Source: Gigaspora margarita (lineage: Eukaryota > Glomeromycota > Glomeromycetes > Diversisporales > Gigasporaceae). Taken from it: DNA of 64,000 nucleotides. The DNA lies in contig WTPW01000401.1 in the NCBI GenBank assembly GCA_009809945.1, positions 282,449-346,448 on the forward strand, in the 5' to 3' direction. Shown piece after piece: positions 10,340 to 20,204 of this stretch; the first letter of the stretch is position 1, and each line of letters opens with the position of its first letter. The notes beneath the pieces were generated by a model that ran no database searches, was not told the origin of the DNA, and saw only the letters and a program-made list of their open reading frames with translations. The position numbers and the translations under genes were made by a program.

Positions 10340-10579
10340 TTAGTATAATCCTAGTTTGTCTAAGTTATTTAAGTTGGTCTGTCCGTAGAGTAGTTGGTCT
10401 GAGTTATTTGCAATAATTGGTTTTCTTTTGTGGAGTCTTTTCTGTTGTTTATATTTTATTTTCAATACGTGGATTACAAAGATTAATGCTAATCCTCTGA
10501 ATAATGCTACGATTATGATTATTACACCGTATATTTCCAATAGACGTGTCTTGTTAGGATCGTCTTGTCCAGTTGTCAT
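10340..10579 (-). CDS. small single-span membrane protein
   Basis: 79 codons from ATG 10577-10579. A short polar N-terminus is followed by a hydrophobic helix (YGVIIIIVALFRGLALIFVIHVL, about 16-38) and a strongly basic stretch (KIKYKQQKRLHKRK). Its ATG overlaps the previous stop as TAATG, an arrangement known to support termination-reinitiation. No family is recognised. Confidence 0.6.
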   Translation of the reverse strand: MTTGQDDPNKTRLLEIYGVIIIIVALFRGLALIFVIHVLKIKYKQQKRLHKRKPIIANNSDQLLYGQTNLNNLDKLGLY

Positions 10580-10851
10580 TAATTTTTCTTTTGGTACTTT
10601 ATGTACTTAAGGTGAGGTGGTTTATTTGGTATCCTAGGTGGTGCTAGGTTTGGTGGTGAATAGTGTTCTTGTAACCTTTGTTGTAGTTGGTTATCAATTC
10701 TTTGTTGATGAGGTGTCCTTGGTAAGTTTGGTCTTTGATATTGTACTAATGGTAATACTGGTGTAGTAGGTGTATTGGTCCTAGGTAAGGTTGGTATTCC
10801 TTGTTGATAATTATATTGCTTTTTCTTTTGTTTCTTTAAGAAGAATGACAT
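10579..10851 (-). CDS. small basic, proline-rich protein
   Basis: 90 codons from the first ATG (10849-10851; MSFFLKKQKKK) to TAA 10579-10581. The N-terminus is Lys-rich, then Pro/Gln/Arg-rich (PTLPRTNTPTTPVLP, RTPHQQR), with no membrane helix. The frame is open further upstream without ATG, back into the end of the previous ORF. It lies between membrane-type ORFs and shares TAATG with the next one. Function unknown; matrix-like or late-domain-like roles would be speculation. Confidence 0.5.
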   Translation of the reverse strand: MSFFLKKQKKKQYNYQQGIPTLPRTNTPTTPVLPLVQYQRPNLPRTPHQQRIDNQLQQRLQEHYSPPNLAPPRIPNKPPHLKYIKYQKKN

Positions 10852-10874
10852 GTATTTTTGGTGTAGTTTTGGTT

Positions 10875-11093
10875 TTAGCAACAACAGGTTGTAGAGGTGT
10901 TAAGGTATTGATCTGCTCCAGGTATGGCCTTGTTGACCTTCTTTTTATAGCGTTGGTGTTTGCAACAACAGTATAGAGGTACTATAATTAGTAATGCTAT
11001 GAATATAGTAATAAGTTCTATGTACAATAGTTGTGTAGCTAGTGGATTGTTGTCAAAAGTTGTACAGATTATTGTAGAGTTTGTTTCAATCAT
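10875..11093 (-). CDS. small membrane protein with juxtamembrane cysteines
   Basis: 72 codons from ATG 11091-11093. One hydrophobic helix (LLYIELITIFIALLIIVPLY) is followed directly by CCC and a basic tail that ends in CCC. The cysteines next to the helix could be palmitoylated, as in many viral membrane proteins, or form disulfides. Its ATG shares a base with the preceding stop (TAATG). Confidence 0.6.
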   Translation of the reverse strand: MIETNSTIICTTFDNNPLATQLLYIELITIFIALLIIVPLYCCCKHQRYKKKVNKAIPGADQYLNTSTTCCC

Positions 11094-11254
11094 TAGTTAT
11101 TGTGAGTCATTAATTTGTATTGATAATTCTTTTCCTTTATGGTAAGTTTCATATATTGTATGTGGTGGATAATTATAGATATTGTTATAATAGATATAAG
11201 TATTGCTATACTTAGTAATGTTGTACTAATTGTAAATATTATTGTTGTTAGCAT
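11093..11254 (-). CDS. tiny membrane protein (53 codons)
   Basis: It starts at ATG 11252-11254 (MLTTIIFTI) inside the end of the upstream ORF in a shifted frame and ends at TAA 11093-11095, overlapping the next ATG (TAATG). The first 30 residues are almost entirely Ile, Leu, Thr and Ser (LLSIAILISIITISIII). A basic tail follows. Support comes from its fit to the stop/start overlap pattern and its membrane-helix character. Confidence 0.5.
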   Translation of the reverse strand: MLTTIIFTISTTLLSIAILISIITISIIIHHIQYMKLTIKEKNYQYKLMTHNN

Positions 11255-11417
11255 CAGCTGTTTCAGATATTATGATTATTCCAGTGTGTTTTTCTTTCCT
11301 TATAAAGATTGTATATAGTATGAATAGTGTCCCAAAGAATATTGTTGATATAAATGATATAAATCCTATTAGTGTTAGTATGTCGTAATGTGTTATGTCC
11401 AAAATTAGTTGATTCAT
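11226..11417 (-). CDS. small membrane protein (63 codons)
   Basis: ATG 11415-11417 (MNQLILDITHYD), one long hydrophobic helix (LTLIGFISFISTIFFGTLFILYTIFI), a short basic stretch (RKEKH) and a polar Asn-rich end. Its last 28 nt overlap the next ORF in another frame. It begins about 110 nt after the preceding ORF, the only sizeable gap in the train. Family unknown. Confidence 0.55.
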   Translation of the reverse strand: MNQLILDITHYDILTLIGFISFISTIFFGTLFILYTIFIRKEKHTGIIIISETADANNNNIYN

Positions 11418-11528
11418 TCGTTGTATGATTTTGTAGCTATTTTTATATTTTTTATTAAGCTTAATTTGGTGATTTGTTTATCAGCTTTGTAATTTCAAAT
11501 TACGTGTTTTGTTCACGCGTTTAATTGA

Positions 11529-11888
11529 TTATGGAAATCCGTAGTCTGGTGGTCTAGATGCTTGAGTTGTGGCCAAACGATTTATTTGTTGTTTCAAGAC
11601 TTTTGTATTCCTATTCTTTATACAGATTATGCAGGTAATTACTATTGAAGATATGGCTATTGTGATTAGTTTAGCAATAAGTGTGTTTACAGCGTTTGTA
11701 TCGTTAAAATAGTTTGTTGATGGAGTTTGTATGACTGTTTGAGTTATTAATAGAGTTGTTGGAGATGGTGCATTCATTGGAATTTGAGTTACTGTTACTA
11801 CTGGTACTGTTACGTTGATATTGTCAGGTGTGATTATTTGTATTGCAGCTATTAATAGTATAATCGTTATTTGGAGTATATTCTTCAT
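11529..11888 (-). CDS. first ORF of the train: signal peptide, T/P-rich ectodomain, TM
   Basis: I prefer ATG 11886-11888 because it gives a good signal peptide (MKNILQITIILLIAAIQII); an in-frame ATG at 11924 is followed by ambiguous codons. A Thr/Val/Pro-rich region of about 45 residues follows, then a TM helix (LIAKLITIAISSIVITCIICI) and a basic tail. The type I membrane topology and position as first cistron after the leader suggest a surface protein. No glycoprotein family is recognised and it is far shorter than any known envelope protein. Confidence 0.55.
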   Translation of the reverse strand: MKNILQITIILLIAAIQIITPDNINVTVPVVTVTQIPMNAPSPTTLLITQTVIQTPSTNYFNDTNAVNTLIAKLITIAISSIVITCIICIKNRNTKVLKQQINRLATTQASRPPDYGFP

Positions 11889-11924
11889 TAATTTGGTAAN
11901 TGTTACTTNNTGTATGAATCGCAT

Positions 11925-13119
11925 TTAGTTCAATTTGTCAGCCTATAGTTACTGAGTTTCCGATATAGTTGTTTTCCTAGATGATCAGTCTAGTATTTCA
12001 ACTTAAGGTTTCGTGTTAGCCTTGTCAGCCTTGTTTTCGTCAGTTATCAGATTAGGTTAGTGCGGTATCTATCCGGTAGATCTTTTTGTAACTTCACTAT
12101 AGTACTTTCCCTCGTCTTGGTACTTGTAAGAGTTGATTAAGCTGCTACTGCTTTATTGACTTATGCTTTGCTTGAATAGATTTTTGTATATTTNTNCNCT
12201 ATTAGTTTATTGCTTAATTTTTGTATAGGCGTCAACCGCTATTGTTCTTTCTAAGCTTTTTAAACTTGTACTTTCTTTATAGTCTCTACACAAGACTTTA
12301 ATAATTTCAATAGATTGAGGTATGTGGTTAAGGTACTTTCTTTCCCTTGTAATTAATTTCTTGTGAGTTTACAGTTTCAAGTTGGAATGGTTACTTGAGG
12401 TATTTGTAGGTCGGCTATTCCTACAGTGTATTGCAGAGGTGGATAAAGTCTCTGAGGTATTACTTGTTTGTAAGGTTGGGCTTCCTTTTTCTTTCGATTT
12501 ATTCNTATTTGTAAAAGATTNGTTATTTAATTTATATAGAAGGTTTAATATTTAGTTTATTCAGTAANTTTGATTGTAGAAGGATTTCAATTTGTAAAGA
12601 TTTATTTGCACAATAAAGGTTTTTATATTTATAAAATAAAATGATTTATTTAATATATTTTAATAATAATAATGTATGTTTAATACATTTGTTTGATAAT
12701 AGTGTGAAGTAAGTATAATATGTGTAAGTGATATTGTTTATTCACTTGGGCACCAGTCGATGTTTTACTTTTGCACACTTTGGGTGCCATCGATTGTTCA
12801 TAGAGTGTTTCAAGTTAATGATACTCTTGAACGTTGGTAATATAGTTTTGTTTTACCAGTTTGGGCGCAATCAGATATTGCTTTCTATAAAGCATTTACT
12901 AAGGGTAGTGGTTGTCATGTAGTTGACGAAGTCCACTTTAGTCTGATTTCATTTCAAAAGTGTAAAGGTATTTTGGGCNCCATCTAAGGTCTTATCCCGT
13001 TATAAAGGTGAGAGTTAACTAAGTTAAAAATGTTAACGGTGAGTGGTAATTAAGTTAATAATTCACTACTGAGTAAAAGGGTTATTTTTCACTAAAGTTT
13101 TAAAGGTGAAAAGCTTGCG
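11925..13119 (-). other. long 5' leader of the reverse-transcribing element
   Basis: About 1.2 kb lies between the TATA box and the first good ORF, without long coding frames. It holds four related motifs with core TGG.GCCCAA on the minus strand and several Ns. Pararetroviruses have long leaders with short ORFs and an early primer-binding site, and this region could match that. Confidence 0.45.
12743..12982 (-). promoter_or_regulatory. cluster of four primer-binding-site-like motifs
   Basis: Minus-strand motifs are TGGNGCCCAAAATAC (12968-12982), TTGCGCCCAAACTGG (12856-12870), TGGCACCCAAAGTG (12776-12789) and TGGTGCCCAAGTG (12743-12755). Three begin with TGG, as a site complementary to a tRNA 3' CCA must. 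They resemble the tRNA-Lys class (TGGCGCCCAA). Multiplicity is unusual; only one could be the genuine site. Confidence 0.35.
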
Positions 13120-13127
13120 CTTTTATA
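13120..13127 (-). promoter_or_regulatory. TATA box candidate of the element
   Basis: The minus strand reads TATAAAAG in a GC-richer context, about 140 nt upstream of the first primer-site-like motif. Transcription would be expected to start near 13085-13095. Confidence 0.4.
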
Positions 13128-13130
13128 CAT

Positions 13131-13968
13131 TTGAGAAGTCTATAGCTAGAATTTTTGTACATTAAAGCTATTTTTAAATTTGCTATTTGTTTACGCTATG
13201 ACAATTACTATGACTAATAATATTTATATGACTATGATTTATATAATTGATATTACGAGTATAGCTGCTATATATGGTAGTTTTCGTTTTCGTATAAGGT
13301 GTGTCACTGTGTAGGTAGCACAGGTGTGTTCGGAAAATGTTAAGGGCGAGGTGCCCTGTACACGCGATTTGATGCGTCAGCCAACAATTTAATGATACGA
13401 CAGTAAAGTTTGACCCATACGTTAATATTTTTTTTTAACTTATTTTTTGGATTAATGTTTTCTTTTGCCAGATCTTTTTAAGAATAACTACTTGTGCACT
13501 ACCATATGGAACGCAATTATGGTTCAAACTTTTGTTCAACCCTTTTTGTTCTAATATAAAGATACCAAGCTTTCAATTTTATTGATTTATTTTTAATTTT
13601 TTAAACAAATTCAATCTATTTTTTTATAATTAGAGATTTAGCTTATATTATTACTTTTATTTTTTTGGAAAAAAATAATTACTTTTATTATTATTACTGA
13701 CAGTCAAAAAATAAATATAATAAAATTATCCAGCAGGTATGATAACTAATTGAACTTATTTGACATAAGAATTTAATAACAATCTGTGGCAAAATGAGAG
13801 ATTTTTCAGTCAGTGTTTACATGGTACCTGCTAGATAATGTTACATTTTGTTAAGGATTGAACAACTCGTGTAACCGTTTTTTCAATCAAATTTTGTAAA
13901 ACAAATCATCACTAATAAATTTCTTAATTGATTTAATCCCCCAGAATATGGTTTTATTTAGATTTATT
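13131..13968. other. AT-rich intergenic DNA
   Basis: No gene is seen. The words GACCCATACGTTA (about 13409) and its near copy at 22560 suggest an old dispersed repeat, otherwise nothing clear. Confidence 0.5.
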
Positions 13969-13974
13969 ACATAT

Positions 13975-14220
13975 GGGGTGAAGTCAATAAAAAACAGGCA
14001 ATTTGTTTTTAATAACTTTTTTTAAAAATTTGAATTGAAATATCTTAGCAATTATCAAATCAAATTTAATAAAAATTTTTTTATTTTAATTTTATAACTA
14101 TACAAATTTAGAATAAAAAAAAATTATTAAATTTGGCTTGATAATTGTTAAGATATTTTGATATAAAGTTTAAAAAACTTTTACTTAGAAAATATTTGCC
14201 TGTTTTCTATTGACCTCCCC
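13975..14220. mobile_element. 246-bp MITE, family with copy at 31932
   Basis: Inverted ends are GGGGTGAAGTCAATAAAAAA and GGGGAGGTCAATAGAAAACA, and ACATAT is repeated on both sides. The interior is a palindrome of TTTTTAATAAATTTGATTTG type. The copy at 31932-32164 is diverged. Confidence 0.7.
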
Positions 14221-14825
14221 ACATATGTTAAAATTCTTCTTCAGGGTCTAAAACTAAGTAATTTCCCGAATTGGACAATATTTCTTCAAAAGTTATAAAG
14301 CACACAAGCACAATTATCGCCATAAATAGGCGATATAAATCACTGCAAACGTAAAAGGGCAAAACTAACTTGTGGAAATAGTCATCATCTCAATAATCAA
14401 CTTATAGACCAATCAATATTAAATACAAGAAATTAAATATAAATAAAGAAACCATCTAAGTTGAAACATTTTCATATAATTGTTAATTTCTTTACTTCTG
14501 CGTGCATTTCTTTGATTATTATATTACTTCTTAATATTATATTTCGCTTTTTGCTATATTAATTATAATGTGCGTATATCACAATTAAAATCTTTGTTAA
14601 ATGTTAATTTTATTTTTATTATTTGTATAATTTGGAAATTTTAGAAATAATGTTACATTTACCTACTAATTAACATGAATAAAATGCGACATATTTAAAT
14701 ATTTACAAATTTGAATAATTCATTTTAAACACTTAGATTGATTAAAATGATTTTTATAATAATGTTTTTATTGATCATAATATCTATGTTCTTTATAAAT
14801 TTATATGAACCCATTTTTTTTAAGA

Positions 14826-15161
14826 GAGTTATCATTCATCGCCAGTGCGATGCATTGCCACCCTCTGATCGACCAATCGGGATGCAGTATCAGGTGTAAC
14901 GTGAAATCGAAGCGAAACAGAATTTTTTAAAAAATCGCTTCTAACTGAAAATTTTGACTATGAAACTACAATTTTTTCTTAATAAAAAAAAATTCCTTGC
15001 GAAATTTTGCGTTAAAGGGGTTCGTATAGCCACTGTCCTAACCAACCCTAACCCTAATCTTAACCTAGCCGCTATTTGTTTTGTTTTGATTAATGTAAAT
15101 CAAAACATTGGTTGATCAGGGGGTATCGATGCCTCGCACTAGCGATAAAAGATAATTGTCT
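14826..15161. mobile_element. about 335-bp MITE, copy 1
   Basis: Ends are imperfect inverted repeats (CGCCAGTGCGATGCATTGCC against CGCTAGTGCGAGGCATCGAT). The full sequence matches 44541-44896 in reverse orientation, including the internal block GACTATGAAACTACAATTTT. This copy keeps its CpG sites. Confidence 0.75.
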
Positions 15162-16011
15162 TTTTTTAAAACTATCTGTTTCATAGAGAACATTTTAATT
15201 CGAATTTATTCTCAAAATTATAAATGAAACCATAAAAACGTAAGGTTTCCAACAATGAGTTCAATAACATTGTCACGGAAAACCATATACAAACTACATG
15301 AGCTGGAATATATTAAATAAATCAAATTTCGGTCACTCCTAAACAAAAGTAAATATTAAATTATAGGAAATACATCAGAAATTTATTAAAAAAATGAATA
15401 GTATCCTTTACGAATTTCAACAAAACATCCTTTACGAATTTCAACAAAACAGACTTTAAAAAAAGTTTTGCTATATTTCAACCGCATGGAATATCGATGA
15501 CTTGTCTCACCTCAAACATCTCCAAATTTAAATGAAATCCTTATATTAACGATAAAAATTTTACCTATATACGTGTATCTATGACTTATATCAATAAGTT
15601 TTTACATTTAAAAAAGATACTGACAACATAAGCAATTTTCAGTTTATTGAATTGCCACCATAATTGGAAACATGCATATTGTTAAGCATCAAAGGAGGAT
15701 TGAATAAGGCTAAACGTATAGTCCATTGGTCTTTTTTCCGATGGACAATAAAATTGCAATCCCAATGACAGAGAAATCATTTAATTTAAGTAATGATTTC
15801 CAAGAATACCTTACGTCACATAACTTAAACTCCAATAAATCAAACCTCCAACATAATGTAGCCGTTTACTAAATCATTTCACAACTTAATTATTCGATTA
15901 CTCAACCAATAATAAATTATATTTTACCAAAAATTACATTTTTTTTAAATATCATCTAAATTATCTAAAAAAAAAATAATAATAAAATTTCAGTAAAAAA
16001 TAAATAATTAA
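15162..16011. other. 3' flank of Sel1-kinase gene 1
   Basis: AT-rich and without genes. It shares short stretches with the downstream flanks at 28.1-28.4 kb and 33.3-33.6 kb, consistent with an old duplication. A 17-bp word (CCTTTACGAATTTCAAC) is tandemly duplicated at about 15410-15443. Confidence 0.4.
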
Positions 16012-19000
16012 TTATAAATCATCAGGAATTTCATATTGTTCTAATCTTTTTGATATTTCTCGTGTGTCAATAGATTTGCTAATATACATATGATTTGAAT
16101 GTTTTGGCGATTCAATGATAAGTTTAATTTTGTCAGCTTCTAAAAATTGTTTTTTAATTTTATTTTCATCATTAGAGTGTTCTATTTCTTCAATCCAATA
16201 AATAATTAAAGCATTGACAGATCGGATAGTAGGTCGTCTTTTTGGTTCTAAATCCATGCATCGTTGAGCTAATTCAATATAACAATTTGGTGTACCAGAT
16301 GTAAATTTTGGTCGTAATCCGTGACAAATTTCTATCGCAAGTTCTTCATCAAAGTTATAACCATCGAAAGCTTTTCTACCCGTTGATATTTCTGTCATAA
16401 TTATACCCAAAGCATAAATATCAACTGCCTGTGTATGTGATTTTCCTTGTAAAATCTCTGGCGCTATATAAGGTAAAACTCCATACACTTCTTTTTTTGT
16501 ATTAAAAAGTCCTAAATCGGTAATATAAGCATTATTAAATTCATCTTGCAAAATGTTTCCACTATGAAGATTTCGATGTTCTAATTCTTCTGAATGAATT
16601 TCTTCAAGATCTGATGTTATGCAACTTAATAAATTTAATTTCTCTACCCATTTCAGTTGCGACACTTCGTGCAGATTATTACGTAAAGATCCCTGTTCCG
16701 CATATTTAAAAATAAGAATGTAATTTTCTGAATTGTCTCTTGATAGTCCGTAGCATTTTAAAAATGATGGATTTTTATATTCGATTTCGCAAAGCGTTTT
16801 TAACTTTCAAAAAAAAAAAAAAACAAATAAACAAAATTATTAATAATAAATTTTAAATATTAAACAAAACATAATAAATTTACCCCGTGGATAAAATCCT
16901 GATCATGAATTTTTTTAATTGCAAATGAATATTGATCATAAGCATCTTTATATTCAATTAGATATTTAGCATGATAAACGGTTGCAAATCCTCCTTTTCC
17001 AATTTCTTTAATATTTTCAAATTTATAATATGGAATCCATGATAATTGATATTTTTCATCATCCAATATTTTTTTCACATTATCATCAATATCAGAATAT
17101 GAAAATTTCCTTAATTCTATTCATTATCAAATCGATGAATGTAATTACAAATGTGATTATTTAGCAAAATAAAAAAATTAAAAAATGGCAAAATAACGAA
17201 TACCTTGAAGTCTATTTTTCTCCCTATTATTATAATATATTAAATGTTAGCATTATATATATTTATATATATTTTAAAAAAAACACTTACATTCGAAACC
17301 AATATTCTGCTTCTTTTAAATCTTTCTTGGTTCCAATACCATTTCGATAACAATGTCCAACAAGTTTCATTCCATTAACTAGACCAAGTTTAGCAGTTTT
17401 TAAATATAATTCAAAGGCTTTCTTTAAATCCTTTTTATCTCCAATTCCATTCAGATAACATTCTCCAAGATTAAAAATCGCATTAATGCACTCCAATTCA
17501 GCAGCTTTTTGATAATAAGAAAATGCCTTATTTTCATCTTTTGTAATCCCTGTTCCAGATTGATAACATTTTCCAACATTATTCATTCCACCAATGTGCC
17601 CTATATCTGAAGATGTTTGATAATAAATGAATGCCTCATGTTCATCTTTTTCGATTCCAATTCCATCTTTATAACAGTTGCCAAGTGCAAATATTCCATT
17701 AGCATATCCCATCTCTGCTGATTTTTGATAATAAATGAATGCCTTATTTTCGTCCTTTTCAACTCCAATTCCATTTTGATAACAATATCCAACAATAAAT
17801 ATTCCACTAGCATCTCCCATTTTTGCTGATTTTTGATAATAAATGAATGCGTTATATTCATTCTTTTCAACTCCAAATCCTTCATTATAACAATGTCCAA
17901 CATTAAATGTTCCACCAACGTGCCCCATTTCTGCTGATTTTTGATAATAAATGAATGCTTTACGTTCATCCTTTTCAATTCCAATCCCATCTTCATAACA
18001 ATTACCAAGTGCAAATGTTCCACTTGCATTACCCATTTCTGCTGATTTTTGATAATAAATGAATGCCTTGTGTTCATCTTTTTCAACTCCAATTCCATCT
18101 TTATAACAATTGCCAAGTGCAAATATTCCGCTAGCATTTCCCATCTTTGCCGATTTTTGATAAAAAATGAACGCCATGCGTCCATCCTTTTCAACTCCAA
18201 TTCCTTCATCATAACAAAATCCAACATTATGTGTCCCATCAGAATTTCCCATCTCTGAAGATTTTTGATAATAAATGAACGCTTTATGTTCGTCCTTTTC
18301 AACTCCAATTCCATTAGAATAACAATATCCAACCATATTTTTTCCTTCAGAATTTCCCATCTCTGCAGATTTTTGATAATTAATGAATGTTTTATAATCA
18401 TTCTTTTCAACTCCAATTCCATTTTGATAACAGTCACCAAGTGCAAATACTCCATTAGAATCTCCCATATCAGCAGACTTTTGATAATAAATGAATGCCT
18501 TATTTACATCTTTTTCAATACCAATTCCATCTTTATAACAATTGCCAAGCGCAAATGCTCCACTAGCATTACCCATCTCTGCTGATTTTTGATAATAAAT
18601 AAATGCCTTAAGTTCATCCTTTTCAACTCCAATTTCTTCATCATAACAACGTCCAACATTACATGTTCCATTAGTGTGACCCATCTCTGCAGATTTTTTA
18701 TAATAAATGAACGCTTTATGTTTATCTTTTTCAACTCCAATTCCATTTTCATAACAGTATCCAACATTATTTGTTCCACTAGCATGTCCCATTTCTGAAG
18801 ACATTTGATAATAAATAAATGCTTTTTGTTCATCTTTTTCAATTCCAATTCCATGATGATAACAACATCCGACACTATATGCACCATCTGTATTCCCCAT
18901 CTCTGCAGATTTTTGATAATAAAAGAATGCTTTATATTCATCTTTCTCAACTCCAACTCCATGATGATAACAACATCCGACGCTATATGTTCCATCAATA

Positions 19001-19257
19001 TTCCCCATCTCTGTAGATTTTTGATAATAAATGAATGCTTTTTTTTCATCTTTTTCAATTCCAATTCCTTTATAATAACAATATCCAACTTGAAATGTTC
19101 CACTAGCATCTCCATTTTCTGCTGATTTTTGATAATAACTGAATGCTTTAATTTCATCTTTTTCAACTCCTATTCCATATAAATATTTGTTTCCAAGATT
19201 ATAAAAATCCGACTTGGTTGATTTTTTATGAAATAATTTATTATAAATTTTCTTCAT
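16012..19257 (-). CDS. Sel1-repeat / protein kinase fusion (gene 1), HRN variant
   Basis: Four exons join in phase: 17291-19257, 17204-17223 (a 20-nt micro-exon), 16884-17116 and 16012-16803, with introns of 67, 87 and 80 nt (GTAAGT, GTATTC and GTAAAT donors). The product is about 1003 residues. Residues 20-655 are about 17 Sel1/TPR-like repeats of about 36 residues (core KAFIYYQKSAEMGNASG, GNCYxxGIGVEKDE), a scaffold for protein contacts. The C-terminal 310 residues are a kinase of the TKL-like class common in Glomeromycotina: IGKGGFATVY loop, FAIKK lysine, DLG in place of DFG, and APE. The catalytic loop reads HRNLHSGN where HRD is expected, so the general-base Asp is Asn and the protein may be a pseudokinase. 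Exon structure is identical in gene 2. Confidence 0.85.
17204..17223 (-). other. 20-nt micro-exon linking Sel1 and kinase parts
   Basis: Flanked by AATAATAG acceptor and GTATTC donor. Inclusion joins the Sel1 frame (phase 2) to the kinase frame, giving WFRMEKNRLQELRKF across three exons. The paralog has a 20-nt equivalent at 34774-34793 with the same phases. Confidence 0.75.
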
Positions 19258-20200
19258 TCTGATTTTTTTTTTTTTTAATTGAAAACAATTAAAATCCGAT
19301 CCCGTGTTTAAATAAATAATTTTAATTTTGCAAATATTTTATTTTCCAAATTTGCATAACGTATTATAAGTAAAATCATGTGAAAATTAAATATTTTGTT
19401 ACGGATCGAATTTTGTGTGATCGTCGGATTTTCATGTGAATCTGTTCATACAAGATCTGTTAGTATGAATGTAAATATGTTAATGCTCGTCCGTAACCAT
19501 GTAATTATCGTATCACAATATGTATATGATAAATTAATAAAAGATAGAGCTCTTGAGTGAAAAAGTCTCAGAGTAATGATCTCATTCAATATATAGCCTG
19601 ATAGAAGACATTTCGAATTTTTATGATTTCACTTGTTATCATGCTCATTTGCCATTTGTCTGCACTTTACCATTATGACTGGAGATACCAGCAACTCTAA
19701 ATTCTGAAACAGCCTTTAATAGCATAGTTTTTGCTAAATTTTTTGATTCTAAATCAAGAATTGATGTTTGTAAGAATTTTTTTTTTTAAGAAAATCGTTG
19801 TTTTTTTGTTTAATTTTAAATTTTTTTCAATACTTTTGATATTTAAATTTTTTTTCTCAGTTTTTTAAGTCACTGAGATCCGATTATTTTTTGCTATATA
19901 CTGATACCGATATAGATACGTGAACTAGATCGTATCAGTTTTCGTATATACAGGTTAGACCGTATAATTTTTCTATGTTTTTGTGCAGAGATCTATATAA
20001 CCAGTATGGTTTTGAGTTGAATGAAGAGCATGCGATGATTTGTGAATACTGTATGTTTGTTTAAAGGCTGAATTCTTTATACTATTATTTATCGTATTGG
20101 TTTTATGTAACAACCCGTTCTTTTTTCGAAAACTTATCCGAACGGGTACATATGAAAATCATGTGATTTTCATACATACTCGTACGAATTTGTTTTAAAT
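19258..20200. other. 5' flank of gene 1 with dispersed-repeat pieces
   Basis: 19540-19740 resembles 59390-59590 (TAGAGCTCTTGAGTGAAAA, GCTCATTTGCCATTT). 19983-20100 resembles 30249-30340 (TGCAGAGATCTATATAACCA). 19390-19500 also resembles the flank of gene 2 near 36190-36300. No gene is seen. Confidence 0.5.
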
Positions 20201-20204
20201 ATAG

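Larger units (their letters stand above)
1400..13130 (-). mobile_element. putative pararetrovirus-like endogenous element
   Basis: Minus-strand order is TATA box, long leader, eight tiny ORFs, two small ORFs, gag with zinc knuckle, basic tail, retropepsin-like domain, endonuclease IV, linker, RT, RNase H. The RT and RNase H are of Ty3/Caulimoviridae type. No integrase-like sequence or LTR direct repeat is visible, and ORFs are packed with stop/start overlaps. This fits a polycistronic pararetrovirus plan better than a standard Ty3 element, but truncation before an integrase cannot be excluded. Five in-frame stops and two frameshifts show this copy is defective. Isolated Ns are concentrated in this interval. 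Boundaries are approximate: the 3' edge abuts the convergent gene near 1401, and the 5' edge is set by the TATA box. Confidence 0.6.

Noticed and set aside
1..13400. LTRs bounding the reverse-transcribing element
   Set aside because: I compared the 3' side (0.4-1.4 kb) with the leader side (12-13.4 kb) by eye and found no direct repeat.
17601..19166. Long open frames in other frames and on the opposite strand of the Sel1 arrays
   Set aside because: They are by-products of 108-bp periodic, stop-poor repeats; the Sel1 frame has family motifs and proper splicing.
17291..19257. Regular direct repeats as a possible CRISPR array
   Set aside because: Units are 108 bp, contiguous and coding (Sel1); no spacers and a eukaryotic context.
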